Under the pieces are notes generated by a model. It had not been told where the DNA came from. It was given only the letters and a program-made list of their open reading frames with translations, and made no database searches. The position numbers and the translations under genes were made by a program. DNA of 64,000 bases, taken from Candidatus Sulfuritelmatomonas gaucii. Its GTDB lineage: Bacteria > Acidobacteriota > Terriglobia > Terriglobales > Acidobacteriaceae. Shown piece by piece: positions 17,040 through 25,969 of the stretch; position 1 is the stretch's first letter, and the number at the start of each line of letters is the position of its first letter. Where the stretch lies: assembly GCA_900290245.1 (NCBI GenBank), contig OKRB01000081.1, positions 1-64,000 on the forward strand. The letters run 5' to 3'.

Positions 17040-18583
17040 CCGCGTTTCTTTGAACTCCGCCTTGATGGAGCGGTAAATCCGTAGCGCCCCCGGTTGCCTG
17101 ACTTCGTTGAAGCTGTCAAAGCGGGCTTGCGGTTGCCGCGCGCGCCAAGCTTTTCGCCGCGCACGTCCTTGCGAGATACCCCGGGGCGGCGGGAAACAGG
17201 CTTTGCGGTTGCTTTGCCCGCGCTCGCGTAGCCGTTGCGCAAACTTCTCGATGCAGCAGGCTTGTTTGTCCGCATTTTTGCGGCACCACTGGAGTGGCCA
17301 TTGCTGTTCGCATGGAAACGGCCCGCACCGTGCTTGTCATGGCCGTTCTTGGCTGCTCCCTGCGCCCACCGCGCCGCATGGCCATGGCGCGAGCTGCCTT
17401 TGGCGCGCGCCGCGCCGGAACGTGTGGCTCCGCGAACGTTGCGGCCTGCATGACGTGCCACGCGGGCGCCCGCGGAGCTTTGGCCCGGCTTGTGGCTGTG
17501 CGAGCGAGCAGGTTGACGGTTGAGATTGGGCCGCGCTACAGCCGGTCTGTCTTTGGCATCGACGTCTGTGTCGGCCTTGCGAACTTGCGAAGCTTCCGCG
17601 GGCTTTTCCATGCGGGCCGGAGCAGAAGCGGCAATTGGCGCCCGCGCCACCGGCTCCCGCGGCACATCCTCGCGTTCATAGGAACGCAGGAAGTAACTGG
17701 AGGCGGGCATGGATGAGCTCGCGTAGACCGTTGGAGGCGGCGCGAACTCGGGGAGCGTTCCAGCCACGTAGAAGTGCGGGGCGTGCCCGAAAGAAATGGT
17801 GTGCACCTGCCGAGTGGCCACCAAACCACGAAGTACCTCGCGGACCTTGCTGCGCGCGGTCAATGGGGCGAGGAACAATTCCACTTCTTCCATGCTGGCG
17901 GCGATCACGGCTTGCAGGTAGATGGAGGCGAGCACCGAAATCGCGGTGACTTGCGAAGTTGAAGCACCCTCGGCAATGGCTTTCTGGAAGCGCAACCGCA
18001 GAAGCTGCCATTGTGCGGCCTTGCCGGGAGCCGAGACCACTGGAATGATGCGAAGCTGCTGCCAAAGCTCGGTAATGGCGCGCAGAACCGCAGACTCCGA
18101 AACTTCGCGGCCCAGCGCATGCCGCAGTTGAGAAATCGTGGCGTCGCCACCTTCAAGAAGCTTATAGGCCTGGATAGCGAGAGGCGAAACCTGCCGCGAG
18201 CCAGTCAATTGCGGGCTCCGCCGCCAATCGCGATCCCCGCGAAGGGCGTATACGTACGGCAAAACCCATCCGGCCACGACAAAATCAGGCTGCTCGCCCG
18301 GCTGGCCAAGCAGGTTCAGGCGCACGGCTACGCCGTCCGCTTCGAGGCGGATCAGCAGTTCTTCAGCCAGTGCGACAGTTTTGGCTCCGGGAGCGGAATT
18401 TCGCTCACCTGCAACGGCTTCAACAAATGATGGCGCAATAAACGCAGAAAACTGCCGCCGCGGGAGGAAAAGGCAGAGCCCCGTCTCCTCGAGCCAGATT
18501 CGGGCGTCTTCGAGGGTAAGTGCCCGATTTCCGTTCAGGCGCATCCTTTCGGAGCGCGATGCTTCCAATTGTTCCGCTGTCAA
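17036..18583 (-). CDS. Winged-helix/AlkZ-like protein with long basic low-complexity tail
   Basis: 515 residues from TTG 18583, which has GCGAGG 5 nt upstream; the open frame reaches 18715 but that part overlaps the mutL end. Residues 1-310 are globular, with ARIWLEETGLCLFLPRR, VLPYVYALRGDRDWRRSPQL, a helix-turn-helix-like ISQLRHALGREVSESAVLRA, and ARSKVREVLRGLVATRQVH. This layout resembles winged-helix AlkZ-related (YcaQ-like) DNA repair proteins, but I could not verify catalytic residues. Residues 330-515 are disordered, very rich in R, K, A, G, S and H, histone H1-like. It sits between mutL and cmk with tight or overlapping spacing. A DNA-binding role is plausible; the specific function is unknown. 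Confidence 0.8.
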   Translation of the reverse strand: MTAEQLEASRSERMRLNGNRALTLEDARIWLEETGLCLFLPRRQFSAFIAPSFVEAVAGERNSAPGAKTVALAEELLIRLEADGVAVRLNLLGQPGEQPDFVVAGWVLPYVYALRGDRDWRRSPQLTGSRQVSPLAIQAYKLLEGGDATISQLRHALGREVSESAVLRAITELWQQLRIIPVVSAPGKAAQWQLLRLRFQKAIAEGASTSQVTAISVLASIYLQAVIAASMEEVELFLAPLTARSKVREVLRGLVATRQVHTISFGHAPHFYVAGTLPEFAPPPTVYASSSMPASSYFLRSYEREDVPREPVARAPIAASAPARMEKPAEASQVRKADTDVDAKDRPAVARPNLNRQPARSHSHKPGQSSAGARVARHAGRNVRGATRSGAARAKGSSRHGHAARWAQGAAKNGHDKHGAGRFHANSNGHSSGAAKMRTNKPAASRSLRNGYASAGKATAKPVSRRPGVSRKDVRGEKLGARGNRKPALTASTKSGNRGRYGFTAPSRRSSKKRG

Positions 18584-18662
18584 AGAAACCTCGCTTCCAG
18601 GTTGGCAATCACTCCGTGCAACCCTCGCTCCTGAGAGCGGGGCGGGCCACCTTCCAAGTCCT

Positions 18663-20768
18663 CTAAATCCTTTGAAAGGCCCGCTGGATCTCCTTCCAAG
18701 AATACAGCAAAGCAATTGGACGTCCGTGCGGGCAGCTGGTTGGGTGGCTGGTCTTCGCCAGTTCTAACAATAACCATTCTATACGTTTTGGATCAAGAGG
18801 TGTATTCACCTTAATCGCCGAATGGCAGGCAATTGACGCGGCAATGCGGGTGCGGAGTTTCGTAAGCTCCTCATTTCGAAAGGGTTCTTCAGAATCTTCC
18901 GCAGTCTGCTCGATGACCTCGCTCAACATTCGCTCGAGTTCAGCGCCGGCCAGCCCCACCGGGGCCGCCTTCACTGCAAGTGTTTGTGGCCCAAAGGGTT
19001 CCACCTCAAAGCCACTTTGTTCCAGCTCCCGGGCGATGCGTGCAAAGACCACCATTTGTTCAGGCTTCAGCTCTACCAGCAAGGGCATCAGCATGCGCTG
19101 GCGCTGGACTTTTTCCACTTGGCGATCTTGTAGGATCTTCTCAAAAAGAACACGCTCATGCGCAACATGCTGGTCGATGATCCAGAGCCCATCGTCGCCA
19201 GCCGCCAGAATGAACGATTCGCGCAACTGCCCAAGCGGTTTTAGAGACCCCAGGCGATTGAGATTGGCAGCCGCCTGTTCCGCCTCGACCTGGGCAGCGG
19301 CCGAGCCCGAACCGTCGGTGTAACTCGCTGCACCATTGAGAGTTGGGCTGCATACTCCGGCATCGGGAACCGCCGGCGGCGTGAACAGGGCCTTTGCTGC
19401 CTCGCTCCATTGCTCCCGGTCAAAGGAACCCGCGCTCAAAGGCTGCCCGTCGGGAATCGTTCGCGCAGCGAAAGGCAAGCTCCCGGGAACTGGAGACGGC
19501 AGCCGGGGAGTCAGGCGGAATGGTTCGGCGTCAGCTCGTACGGCAGCGAATGCACCAGGATCGGAATCCGGAGGCAGAGCGCCGTCCGGTTGCATCGAGA
19601 CCCCCGCGCTGCCGGGCGCGCCAGGAAGCGGCGAAGCGGCTGGCGGCATCAGCGAGGGGCTTGCCGAGGGCTGCGAGTCGAGTGCGGCCAGAAAGCCCGC
19701 TGCGGGCCGCGCCTTGATCAGAGCTGTGCGCAGGCTGTCGCGGACAAAGTCGTGGATAAGACTCTGCTGGCGGAAGCGCACCTCCGTCTTGGCTGGATGC
19801 ACGTTGACGTCGACCTCCTCGGGCGGCATTTCCAGGAAGAGAAGCACAACGGGGAAACTCGTTGGCGGAATGACATTGCGATAGGCCTCGGTGATCGCAT
19901 GCAAAAGGAGCCGGTCACGAATGAGGCGCTTGTTCACGAAGATGTAGATTGAATTGCGATTCAGTTTTTGCAGCTCCGGCTTGGAGTAAAAGCCGGAGAT
20001 GCGCACAGTGCCGGGCTTCCGCGGCGGCTGATCAGGATCCTTCCTCCACGGCGGCGGTTCGGGCAGGCCTGCATGTTCGAACGGCGCCTCGGCCGCCACG
20101 GGCAGTAGTTGCGAAAGTGTCTCCTTGCCGAAGATCTGGTAGATGCGCTCCGCGGTCCGCGTTACGGGCGGGGCAGAAACGATCGTGTGGCTCGCCGACA
20201 AAAGCTCGAAGTGCCTTTCCGGATGGGCGAGCGCATAGTGCGTGACCAGCGCGGTCACGTGGGCCAGCTCAGTGGCTTCGGCACGCAGAAATTTGCGCCG
20301 CGCAGGCGTGTTGAAGAACAGATCGGCGACGGCAATCGTGGTTCCACGCGGCAAAGCGGCGTCTTCAACCCGATGAATCTTGCCGCCGGCAATCTCCATG
20401 CGAGTGCCGTCACCCTCTTCGCCCGCGGATGTCTCCAGCGTCACGCGCGCAACGGAAGCGATCGAAGGCAGCGCCTCGCCGCGGAATCCCAGGGTGGCAA
20501 TCGAAAGCAGGTCGTCGGCGGTGCGAAGTTTCGATGTGGCGTGGCGTTCGAAGGCCAGCAGCGCATCGTCGCGATTCATTCCGTGGCCGTCGTCGGCGAC
20601 GCGAATCAGCTTCCGGCCCCCGCCCTCGACTTCGACGCGAATGCGCATGGCCCCGGCGTCAAGAGCGTTCTCCAGCAATTCCTTCACCACCGAGGCGGGG
20701 CGGTCGACGACCTCGCCGGCAGCGATCTGGTTGGCAACCTGATCGGGAAGGATGCGAATGTGGCCCAT
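18663..20768 (-). CDS. mutL: DNA mismatch repair protein MutL (endonuclease type)
   Basis: 701 residues. The N-terminal GHKL ATPase carries MGHIRILPDQVANQIAAGEV, the N box VVKELLENALDAGA, DDGHGM and GFRGEALPSIASV, followed by the transducer domain. A Pro/Ala/Ser-rich linker spans about 340-500. The C-terminal dimerisation domain has DQHVAHERVLFE, a variant of the DQHA-x2-E-x4-E nuclease motif, plus SIACHSAIKV and CPHGRPIALLY. These support the nicking MutL found in bacteria without MutH. The A-to-V change in the motif is conservative. The next gene starts near its stop. Confidence 0.97.
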   Translation of the reverse strand: MGHIRILPDQVANQIAAGEVVDRPASVVKELLENALDAGAMRIRVEVEGGGRKLIRVADDGHGMNRDDALLAFERHATSKLRTADDLLSIATLGFRGEALPSIASVARVTLETSAGEEGDGTRMEIAGGKIHRVEDAALPRGTTIAVADLFFNTPARRKFLRAEATELAHVTALVTHYALAHPERHFELLSASHTIVSAPPVTRTAERIYQIFGKETLSQLLPVAAEAPFEHAGLPEPPPWRKDPDQPPRKPGTVRISGFYSKPELQKLNRNSIYIFVNKRLIRDRLLLHAITEAYRNVIPPTSFPVVLLFLEMPPEEVDVNVHPAKTEVRFRQQSLIHDFVRDSLRTALIKARPAAGFLAALDSQPSASPSLMPPAASPLPGAPGSAGVSMQPDGALPPDSDPGAFAAVRADAEPFRLTPRLPSPVPGSLPFAARTIPDGQPLSAGSFDREQWSEAAKALFTPPAVPDAGVCSPTLNGAASYTDGSGSAAAQVEAEQAAANLNRLGSLKPLGQLRESFILAAGDDGLWIIDQHVAHERVLFEKILQDRQVEKVQRQRMLMPLLVELKPEQMVVFARIARELEQSGFEVEPFGPQTLAVKAAPVGLAGAELERMLSEVIEQTAEDSEEPFRNEELTKLRTRIAASIACHSAIKVNTPLDPKRIEWLLLELAKTSHPTSCPHGRPIALLYSWKEIQRAFQRI

Positions 20769-20880
20769 CGAAACTCAGGGTAACGCAATTCGATGAGCCA
20801 ATCCTGTGCGAGACAGGGGACGAAAATCGTGCATCCCACCCAAGCCATCCTTGGATGGGGCACAAGGAGTGGGCCCGCAG

Positions 20881-22560
20881 CTAGTTCGCGGCTTCCTTCT
20901 TCGTATGCACTGCAGCGGGCTTGACCTTCGCGCGATTCGCAGGCGCAGTTGCATTGGCCATTGCCGGCGCGTTGGGTTGCGCCGTCGTCGGCGACAGCAT
21001 CGTCGCCTTTTCGATCACCGCTTCCGGCGCGGTCGTGGTAAAGCCCGGATTATTGGTTAGCTGCGCGCCAAACCACTGCGGCGGCAGATACCACTTCGTG
21101 TCTCCGGATCCGCTCAAATAGTCATAGATAAGCGGCATGTTGGCAGGCACCGCGGCGTGGTCGCGCTCAGAGAGAGCGACGTAGGCCTTCAGCTCGCCTG
21201 CAACCTGGTCGCGGTTCGTTGGATTCTCCTCCATCAGCGCGACGGCATATTCCAGGTGCGCTGCGGGGATTGCGCCGCGATCCGCATCAAGGCGGAGCGC
21301 TGTGGTCAGGTGATTGAGCGCGTCCTGCCTCTCATCGGGTGTGCGCGCCGTCAGCCGTTCCAGCTTGGCCAGGTAGAAGTGAGCATAGGCATCGTCGGGC
21401 CGATCCTGCACGGCGCCGTCAAGATTCCTCTTGGCCACGGCGAACAGATCGAAGTCCATCGAGAGGATCCCGTTGTCGCGCCTGACGGCGGAGATCATGG
21501 GAACAAAGTCGGGGCCGCTGGACTTGAATCCGCTTCCCTTGGCCTTCATTTCAATCTCCGCGTGAAGCTCCCCGTTCAGCAACACCTGCAGGCGGGCGGA
21601 CCGCTCTTTCAAGCGCGGTGCGCTGCCCATAAAGCCCAGGCCCATGCGGGAATCCACGGTGACCATTTGATTGAGCGCGTCGAACAGGTGCTGCACCTGG
21701 CGCGGATCGTAGCCCGCTTCCATCATGTACTTGGTCGCCAGTTCATCGGAGTCATCCTCTTCTTTCGAGGCCCATTGCACGGGCTCGATCTGGGGATGAA
21801 TGAAGTAGTGGCCTACTTCCATTCCCGTGGCGAGGCCGGCGCTACCACCAAGGAGCGAGCCGCCCAGCCGAAAGGGAATCATGGCGCCGCCGATGCCTGC
21901 TCCCATCACCGTAGAGGCCACATCGGTGATGACCTTCTCCTTTTCGGCCTTTTCCTTCGCCAGCTCGATTTCCACCTGCTTGTCGCGAATGCGCAAATAG
22001 GCTTGGCGCAGCTCAATGTGGGCAATCTCGTGCCCCAGCACATAAGCCAGTTCCGATTCGCTGTTGAGCATGGAAAGCAAGCCCGTGGAGATGTAGATGG
22101 TTCCCGTAGACAACGTGAGCGCCTTGGGAATGGGATCGTAGAGCACCCGGAACGTGTACAGGTTTGGCGAGCCCTTGGGAACCAGCCGCTGGCCAAACTC
22201 GTTGACGTAGCTCTGCACCACCGGATTGCTATAGAGGCGCTGCCGATCGAACGCATCAGCCGAAACACTGTCCTGTGACACGCCCAGGTTTTCGGTGAGA
22301 TTGATGCCGTACGCGAGCTGCATGTCGCTCCTGCGCAAAGCGTCCCATTGCTGCTGAATGTCATCCGCGACCTCGGGCATCTGCTCGATCTTGGCAATCT
22401 TGTCCTTATCCACGTTGCTCAGATCGGCCGGAGCATCTGGCGATTTCTTCTGCTTTCCGTTGAGAACATTGCCGAGCTGGCCTAGCTGGGCTGAAGATTT
22501 TGGGGCTGAAACTCCGCAGAGGAGCACTGCACACAACGCGACTGCAAGGGGCTTATACAC
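20881..22560 (-). CDS. M48 family metalloprotease with TPR-like C-terminal region
   Basis: 559 residues. GTG 22560 has AGGAGG at ideal spacing and begins a signal peptide (MYKPLAVALCAVLLCG as translated); the frame runs to 22704 without coding signs. The zinc site is intact: LAYVLGHEIAHIELRQAY (HExxH) with the third ligand in DDSDELATKYMMEAGYDPR. A glycine-rich hydrophobic hairpin (VMGAGIGGAMIPFRLGG) separates them. The second half has tetratricopeptide-like helices (AHFYLAKLERLTARTPDERQ) and a Pro/Ala end. This is the BepA/YfgC-type plan, a periplasmic protease linked to outer-membrane quality control. Monocistronic, upstream of mutL. Confidence 0.9.
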   Translation of the reverse strand: MYKPLAVALCAVLLCGVSAPKSSAQLGQLGNVLNGKQKKSPDAPADLSNVDKDKIAKIEQMPEVADDIQQQWDALRRSDMQLAYGINLTENLGVSQDSVSADAFDRQRLYSNPVVQSYVNEFGQRLVPKGSPNLYTFRVLYDPIPKALTLSTGTIYISTGLLSMLNSESELAYVLGHEIAHIELRQAYLRIRDKQVEIELAKEKAEKEKVITDVASTVMGAGIGGAMIPFRLGGSLLGGSAGLATGMEVGHYFIHPQIEPVQWASKEEDDSDELATKYMMEAGYDPRQVQHLFDALNQMVTVDSRMGLGFMGSAPRLKERSARLQVLLNGELHAEIEMKAKGSGFKSSGPDFVPMISAVRRDNGILSMDFDLFAVAKRNLDGAVQDRPDDAYAHFYLAKLERLTARTPDERQDALNHLTTALRLDADRGAIPAAHLEYAVALMEENPTNRDQVAGELKAYVALSERDHAAVPANMPLIYDYLSGSGDTKWYLPPQWFGAQLTNNPGFTTTAPEAVIEKATMLSPTTAQPNAPAMANATAPANRAKVKPAAVHTKKEAAN

Positions 22561-22841
22561 GGAACCTCCTGTCAATTCGAACGCGGCGCCAAGGTGACGC
22601 CGCCGACCGCCGGTTGCTGGGGAGGGGAAGGCCCGGTTGAAAAGAGTATAGGCCTGATTTTCCTTGCCAGTCAACGATTCTGCGGGGTGATTCATGGCGG
22701 CCAATCCAGGAAGGCCTACGCCTTTCCCGTGACCTCAAGATCAAGGCCTGGGACCTCTTATCAGGGGAAAAATGGGTCGCCCTGAACCTGGTTGCCGCAT
22801 TTTCGGAAGGCTAGACCTGCGGTTTTCAATCGGTTCAGCGA

Positions 22842-24443
22842 TCAGCGAGCCGACCAGTCGGCCAGGCGAATTGACGGGATGACCAGGCGCGTACTGAAGT
22901 GATCGACCGCGGCGTAGCTCTTGATGAGTACCTGAGCGCTTCCAATCTGCGATCCATCAACCGGGTAGCTTACCAAGCCCGCCGAATCGCGGAAGTTGAG
23001 GTTGGCGCCCTCGCGCATGAGGATGTCGGGCGGCTTGTACCGGCCAAAGTACGGGGAATAGTCGTTGAGGCACCCGTGAATCACGGGATTGTGAGCGCCG
23101 CTGGCGGGGTTCGCCAGCAAAATGGTGCCGCATTCCGGCTCCGAACCGGCCGCCAGGCAGCGAACTTCAATCGCGGTGCGGCTGTCGTTCAGCTTCGTCT
23201 TGCACCAACCGACATTTGGCAGGTGCTGATCTGCATCGAGCGCCGGCAGGGCACTTGTGGAGACCAGCCTCAACACGGTCGCCGAGTAATCCACTTGCAG
23301 CGTGACGGAGCTGGTCTTCAATTGGCTGAGGATTCTGGCGCGAACGTGAAGCGGCTCGAATGAGATCACGGGCCCCTGGACCGCGGGGTCATTGGATACT
23401 TCGAATCCGCCGGCTTCGCCTGCCGGGCTGATGGATTTCCCCTCCCTGCCATTCGCATCGACGAGATGAGTCTCGGCGCGGTCGATTTTCAGAATTGTTC
23501 CGCTGGGAAGGCCGCTGACTGCGAGAGGAATGTCGATCTCTGCAGACTCTTCCGGCGCCCGCAAACTGGTTGTGCCCATCTGCACTTTGGCTCGCGGGTC
23601 TGGATCCGAAGAGACCGGCGAGTGGAGGGTGCCCAGCGCGGGATCAAATTGAACTGCGATGGCGGCGCTGACGTCGGGTGCGTGAGAAAGAGCCTTCTGC
23701 AAGCGATAGGCCGCACGCCACGGGAGCGCCTGGGTGATCAGGCAAAGCACGACGGCTGCGCCAAGAACGTAGCGCGAGACGCGGGCATCGCGCCGAAAGT
23801 ACTGCAGGCCGAGAATCGCAACTGCGGCCGCGAGGTAGATCAAGAGCCGTTCGGTCTGCGGGATCCAGGCGACGCCGGTTTCCGCCGTAGGCCCCAGCGG
23901 GTTCCCTCCGTTCCAGGCCGCGATCACAAACTCAAGTCCAATGACTGCGATGAAGATGGCAAACGCTCCGCCCAGCGCTTCGGTCAGGTTCCTGGTGAGT
24001 GACACAAATGCGAGTATGGGAAGCGTGAATCCGAGTAAGAAGTAGAGATTCTCGGTCAAAGCCGATGAAAAACAAGCCGAAAATGTGAATCCGTCAATCA
24101 GGCCGCCGGCGAGATTGGCAACCAGGAGGGGAAGTTGCGCGACGAGCAGAAGAAAAAGCAGTTTAGCCGCGAGCAGATCGCGCCGCCGGACGGGACGCGC
24201 AAGCCAGTCCTGCCGCGCGCTCACCAAGCCGTCGAGATGAACGAGCACCGCGGTGAGCATGGCCACGCCGAAGTACAGCATCAGCTCAAGCAGAAGCAGC
24301 AGCGATGAGAGCGCTTCGTTCTCTTCAAACTGGTGCCCCATCTTGAAGTGAACAACCGCGATGGCAAACGGCAAAGCCGCAACCGCAAGCCCGAAAAGCC
24401 GCAGCAGATGCCAATCCTTCTTGAATATGTGCCAGATCATCAT
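22842..24443 (-). CDS. ABC transporter permease (ABC-2-like)
   Basis: 533 residues. Six or so hydrophobic segments fill residues 15-250 (LFGLAVAALPFAIAVV; LELMLYFGVAMLTAVLV; LLFLLLVAQLPLLVANLAGG; FLLGFTLPILAFVSL; AIFIAVIGLEFVIAAW; LIYLAAAVAILGLQY). A predicted extracytoplasmic domain of about 270 residues without recognisable motif follows. The region around LDGLVSARQDWLARPVRRRDLL resembles the coupling loop of ABC-2 permeases. It is the third gene of the GntR-ATPase-permease operon, 13 bp after the ATPase gene. The substrate is unknown. Confidence 0.85.
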   Translation of the reverse strand: MMIWHIFKKDWHLLRLFGLAVAALPFAIAVVHFKMGHQFEENEALSSLLLLLELMLYFGVAMLTAVLVHLDGLVSARQDWLARPVRRRDLLAAKLLFLLLVAQLPLLVANLAGGLIDGFTFSACFSSALTENLYFLLGFTLPILAFVSLTRNLTEALGGAFAIFIAVIGLEFVIAAWNGGNPLGPTAETGVAWIPQTERLLIYLAAAVAILGLQYFRRDARVSRYVLGAAVVLCLITQALPWRAAYRLQKALSHAPDVSAAIAVQFDPALGTLHSPVSSDPDPRAKVQMGTTSLRAPEESAEIDIPLAVSGLPSGTILKIDRAETHLVDANGREGKSISPAGEAGGFEVSNDPAVQGPVISFEPLHVRARILSQLKTSSVTLQVDYSATVLRLVSTSALPALDADQHLPNVGWCKTKLNDSRTAIEVRCLAAGSEPECGTILLANPASGAHNPVIHGCLNDYSPYFGRYKPPDILMREGANLNFRDSAGLVSYPVDGSQIGSAQVLIKSYAAVDHFSTRLVIPSIRLADWSAR

Positions 24444-24456
24444 CGCTTTCCTTTAT

Positions 24457-25350
24457 TTAGGCCGCCCGATCTCTCACTGCGCGGGCCAGCGAAGTGAAGA
24501 CGGTTCGCAGCGCTACCGGCTCTACATCGATTCTGCGAATGCCGCTGAGCTGCGATTGCAAACGCTCCTGAGAATCGCCATCTTTAAAACGCGAGTCGAT
24601 GAACTCGAGGACGTTGCCGTCGGTGGAAACGCGCAACCAATCATCGGGCAGCATGGCGGGCAGACGCGCCGGCTTCTCGAAAGTGATGCGCACGGCGCGG
24701 AACCGGGCGCGAAGGTCGTCCATGGGCTCGTCAAAAAGCAGGCGGCCCTCCTCGATAAAGGCAACATGCGTCGCCACGCCCTCAATCTCCCCGAGCTCGT
24801 GCGTCGAGATCAGAATGGTCGTTTCGCCGGCCTGGCCGAGGATTCCGTCCATGAATTCATCGCGCACCAGCGGGTCGAGGCCGCTGAATGGTTCATCCAG
24901 CACGAGTAGCCGTGGGCGAAACGGCAGCGCGCAGGCGAGTGTCATTTTCGTCCGCATGCCATGCGAGAGCGCGCCGATCTTGCGGCCGCCGGGCAGCCGC
25001 AGTTGCCCGCGCAATAACGCTTCAAGATCGCGGTCCCATCGTGCATAGAAGGGCCGCAGGTAAGCGAAGTACTCGTCGACCGTCAGGCGCTCCGGCAATT
25101 CCTGATTTTCCGAGACGTAGCCGATCTGGCTGAGTTCGCGGGGTGAGATCCGGCGCGAGTCAACGCCCAGCACGGTGGCGCAGCCGCGCGTGGGCTCCAT
25201 GATGTTCATCAGGATCTTCATGGTTGTGGTTTTTCCCGCTCCGTTGGCGCCGATCAAGGCATAGGCACTGCCTTCCGTGACGTGCATGCTGATCCCCCGC
25301 AGCGCATCGTGCCGGCCGAAGCTCTTCCATAAGTCTTCAATACGGATCAT
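24457..25350 (-). CDS. ABC transporter ATP-binding protein
   Basis: 297 residues from ATG 25350, which overlaps the stop of the GntR gene (ATGA). Walker A is IGANGAGKTTT, the signature is ALSHGMRTKM (SHGM in place of SGGQ, as in other YtrB-like exporters), Walker B is LLVLDEPFSGLDP, and the switch histidine is in ISTHELGEIE. A C-terminal domain of about 80 residues follows. The protein powers the adjacent permease at the inner membrane. The setting under a YtrA-type repressor suggests export or resistance to a membrane-active stress, as in Gram-positive ytr operons; this is inference. Confidence 0.93.
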   Translation of the reverse strand: MIRIEDLWKSFGRHDALRGISMHVTEGSAYALIGANGAGKTTTMKILMNIMEPTRGCATVLGVDSRRISPRELSQIGYVSENQELPERLTVDEYFAYLRPFYARWDRDLEALLRGQLRLPGGRKIGALSHGMRTKMTLACALPFRPRLLVLDEPFSGLDPLVRDEFMDGILGQAGETTILISTHELGEIEGVATHVAFIEEGRLLFDEPMDDLRARFRAVRITFEKPARLPAMLPDDWLRVSTDGNVLEFIDSRFKDGDSQERLQSQLSGIRRIDVEPVALRTVFTSLARAVRDRAA

Positions 25351-25748
25351 CCAAGCGCCGCCTCCTGCGGCTTTTCGATCTTTGCCCATTGTTCTTCGAT
25401 CGCTTCGAGCAGTTCGGGCAATTTCAGCTCCACGCGGATGGCCTCGACCACGATGTGCTCGACCTCCTGTTGCAGCAGTCGCTTGCGGTCACCACGCCGT
25501 GGCTCCGGCCTTCTGGCAACTACGGTTCCGATTCCCTGCCGCACTTCGAGCCACCGGTCCTGGATGAGATACTGGATCGCCTTGTGCGCGGTGTTGGGAT
25601 GGATTTTCAGGTCGGAGGCCAGCGCGCGGACCGACGGAAACGGCTCCCCGGGCAGAAGCTCGCCGCTGATGAACGCCTTCTTGGCCGCGAAAATTACCTG
25701 GTCGATGATGGGCTCGCCGGCCTTGAGCTGGAACCGCAGAGGTGTCAC
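25347..25748 (-). CDS. GntR family (YtrA subfamily) transcriptional regulator
   Basis: 133 residues from GTG 25748. The N-terminal winged helix contains IIDQVIFAAKKAFISGELLP, PSVRALASDLKIHPNTAHKA and WLEVRQGIGTVVA, typical of GntR factors. The effector region is a single short helical hairpin (about 50 residues), diagnostic of the YtrA group, which usually represses its own ABC transporter operon. The start has no Shine-Dalgarno sequence and lies within a perfect palindrome (25743-25763). The two downstream genes are the transporter ATPase and permease. Confidence 0.9.
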   Translation of the reverse strand: MTPLRFQLKAGEPIIDQVIFAAKKAFISGELLPGEPFPSVRALASDLKIHPNTAHKAIQYLIQDRWLEVRQGIGTVVARRPEPRRGDRKRLLQQEVEHIVVEAIRVELKLPELLEAIEEQWAKIEKPQEAALG

Positions 25749-25763
25749 ATGGATAATGTGACA
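25743..25763. promoter_or_regulatory. Perfect 8+5+8 palindrome, probable GntR operator
   Basis: TGTCACAT-GGATA-ATGTGACA is a perfect inverted repeat that covers the GTG start codon (25746-25748) of the GntR gene. On the minus strand CATTAT inside it could serve as a -10 element. Binding here would block transcription start, so negative autoregulation is likely. Confidence 0.7.
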
Positions 25764-25969
25764 GATGGAACACTACGCGTCAAGCTGGCCGCTGCCACCA
25801 GGCTTGGGAAAACTGACGCCGCAATGAACGGCCGTCCGCAACAGATTTCACCATGCGAGATGTCAGCCCGAAGTGTGACCAATCGCACATGCGCTTCGCT
25901 GCTCCCACGCGACAATAGTCTGGACAGTCCCGGCAAGCTCTCGCTCTGCCGGGTGGGGAGAAATGATTC

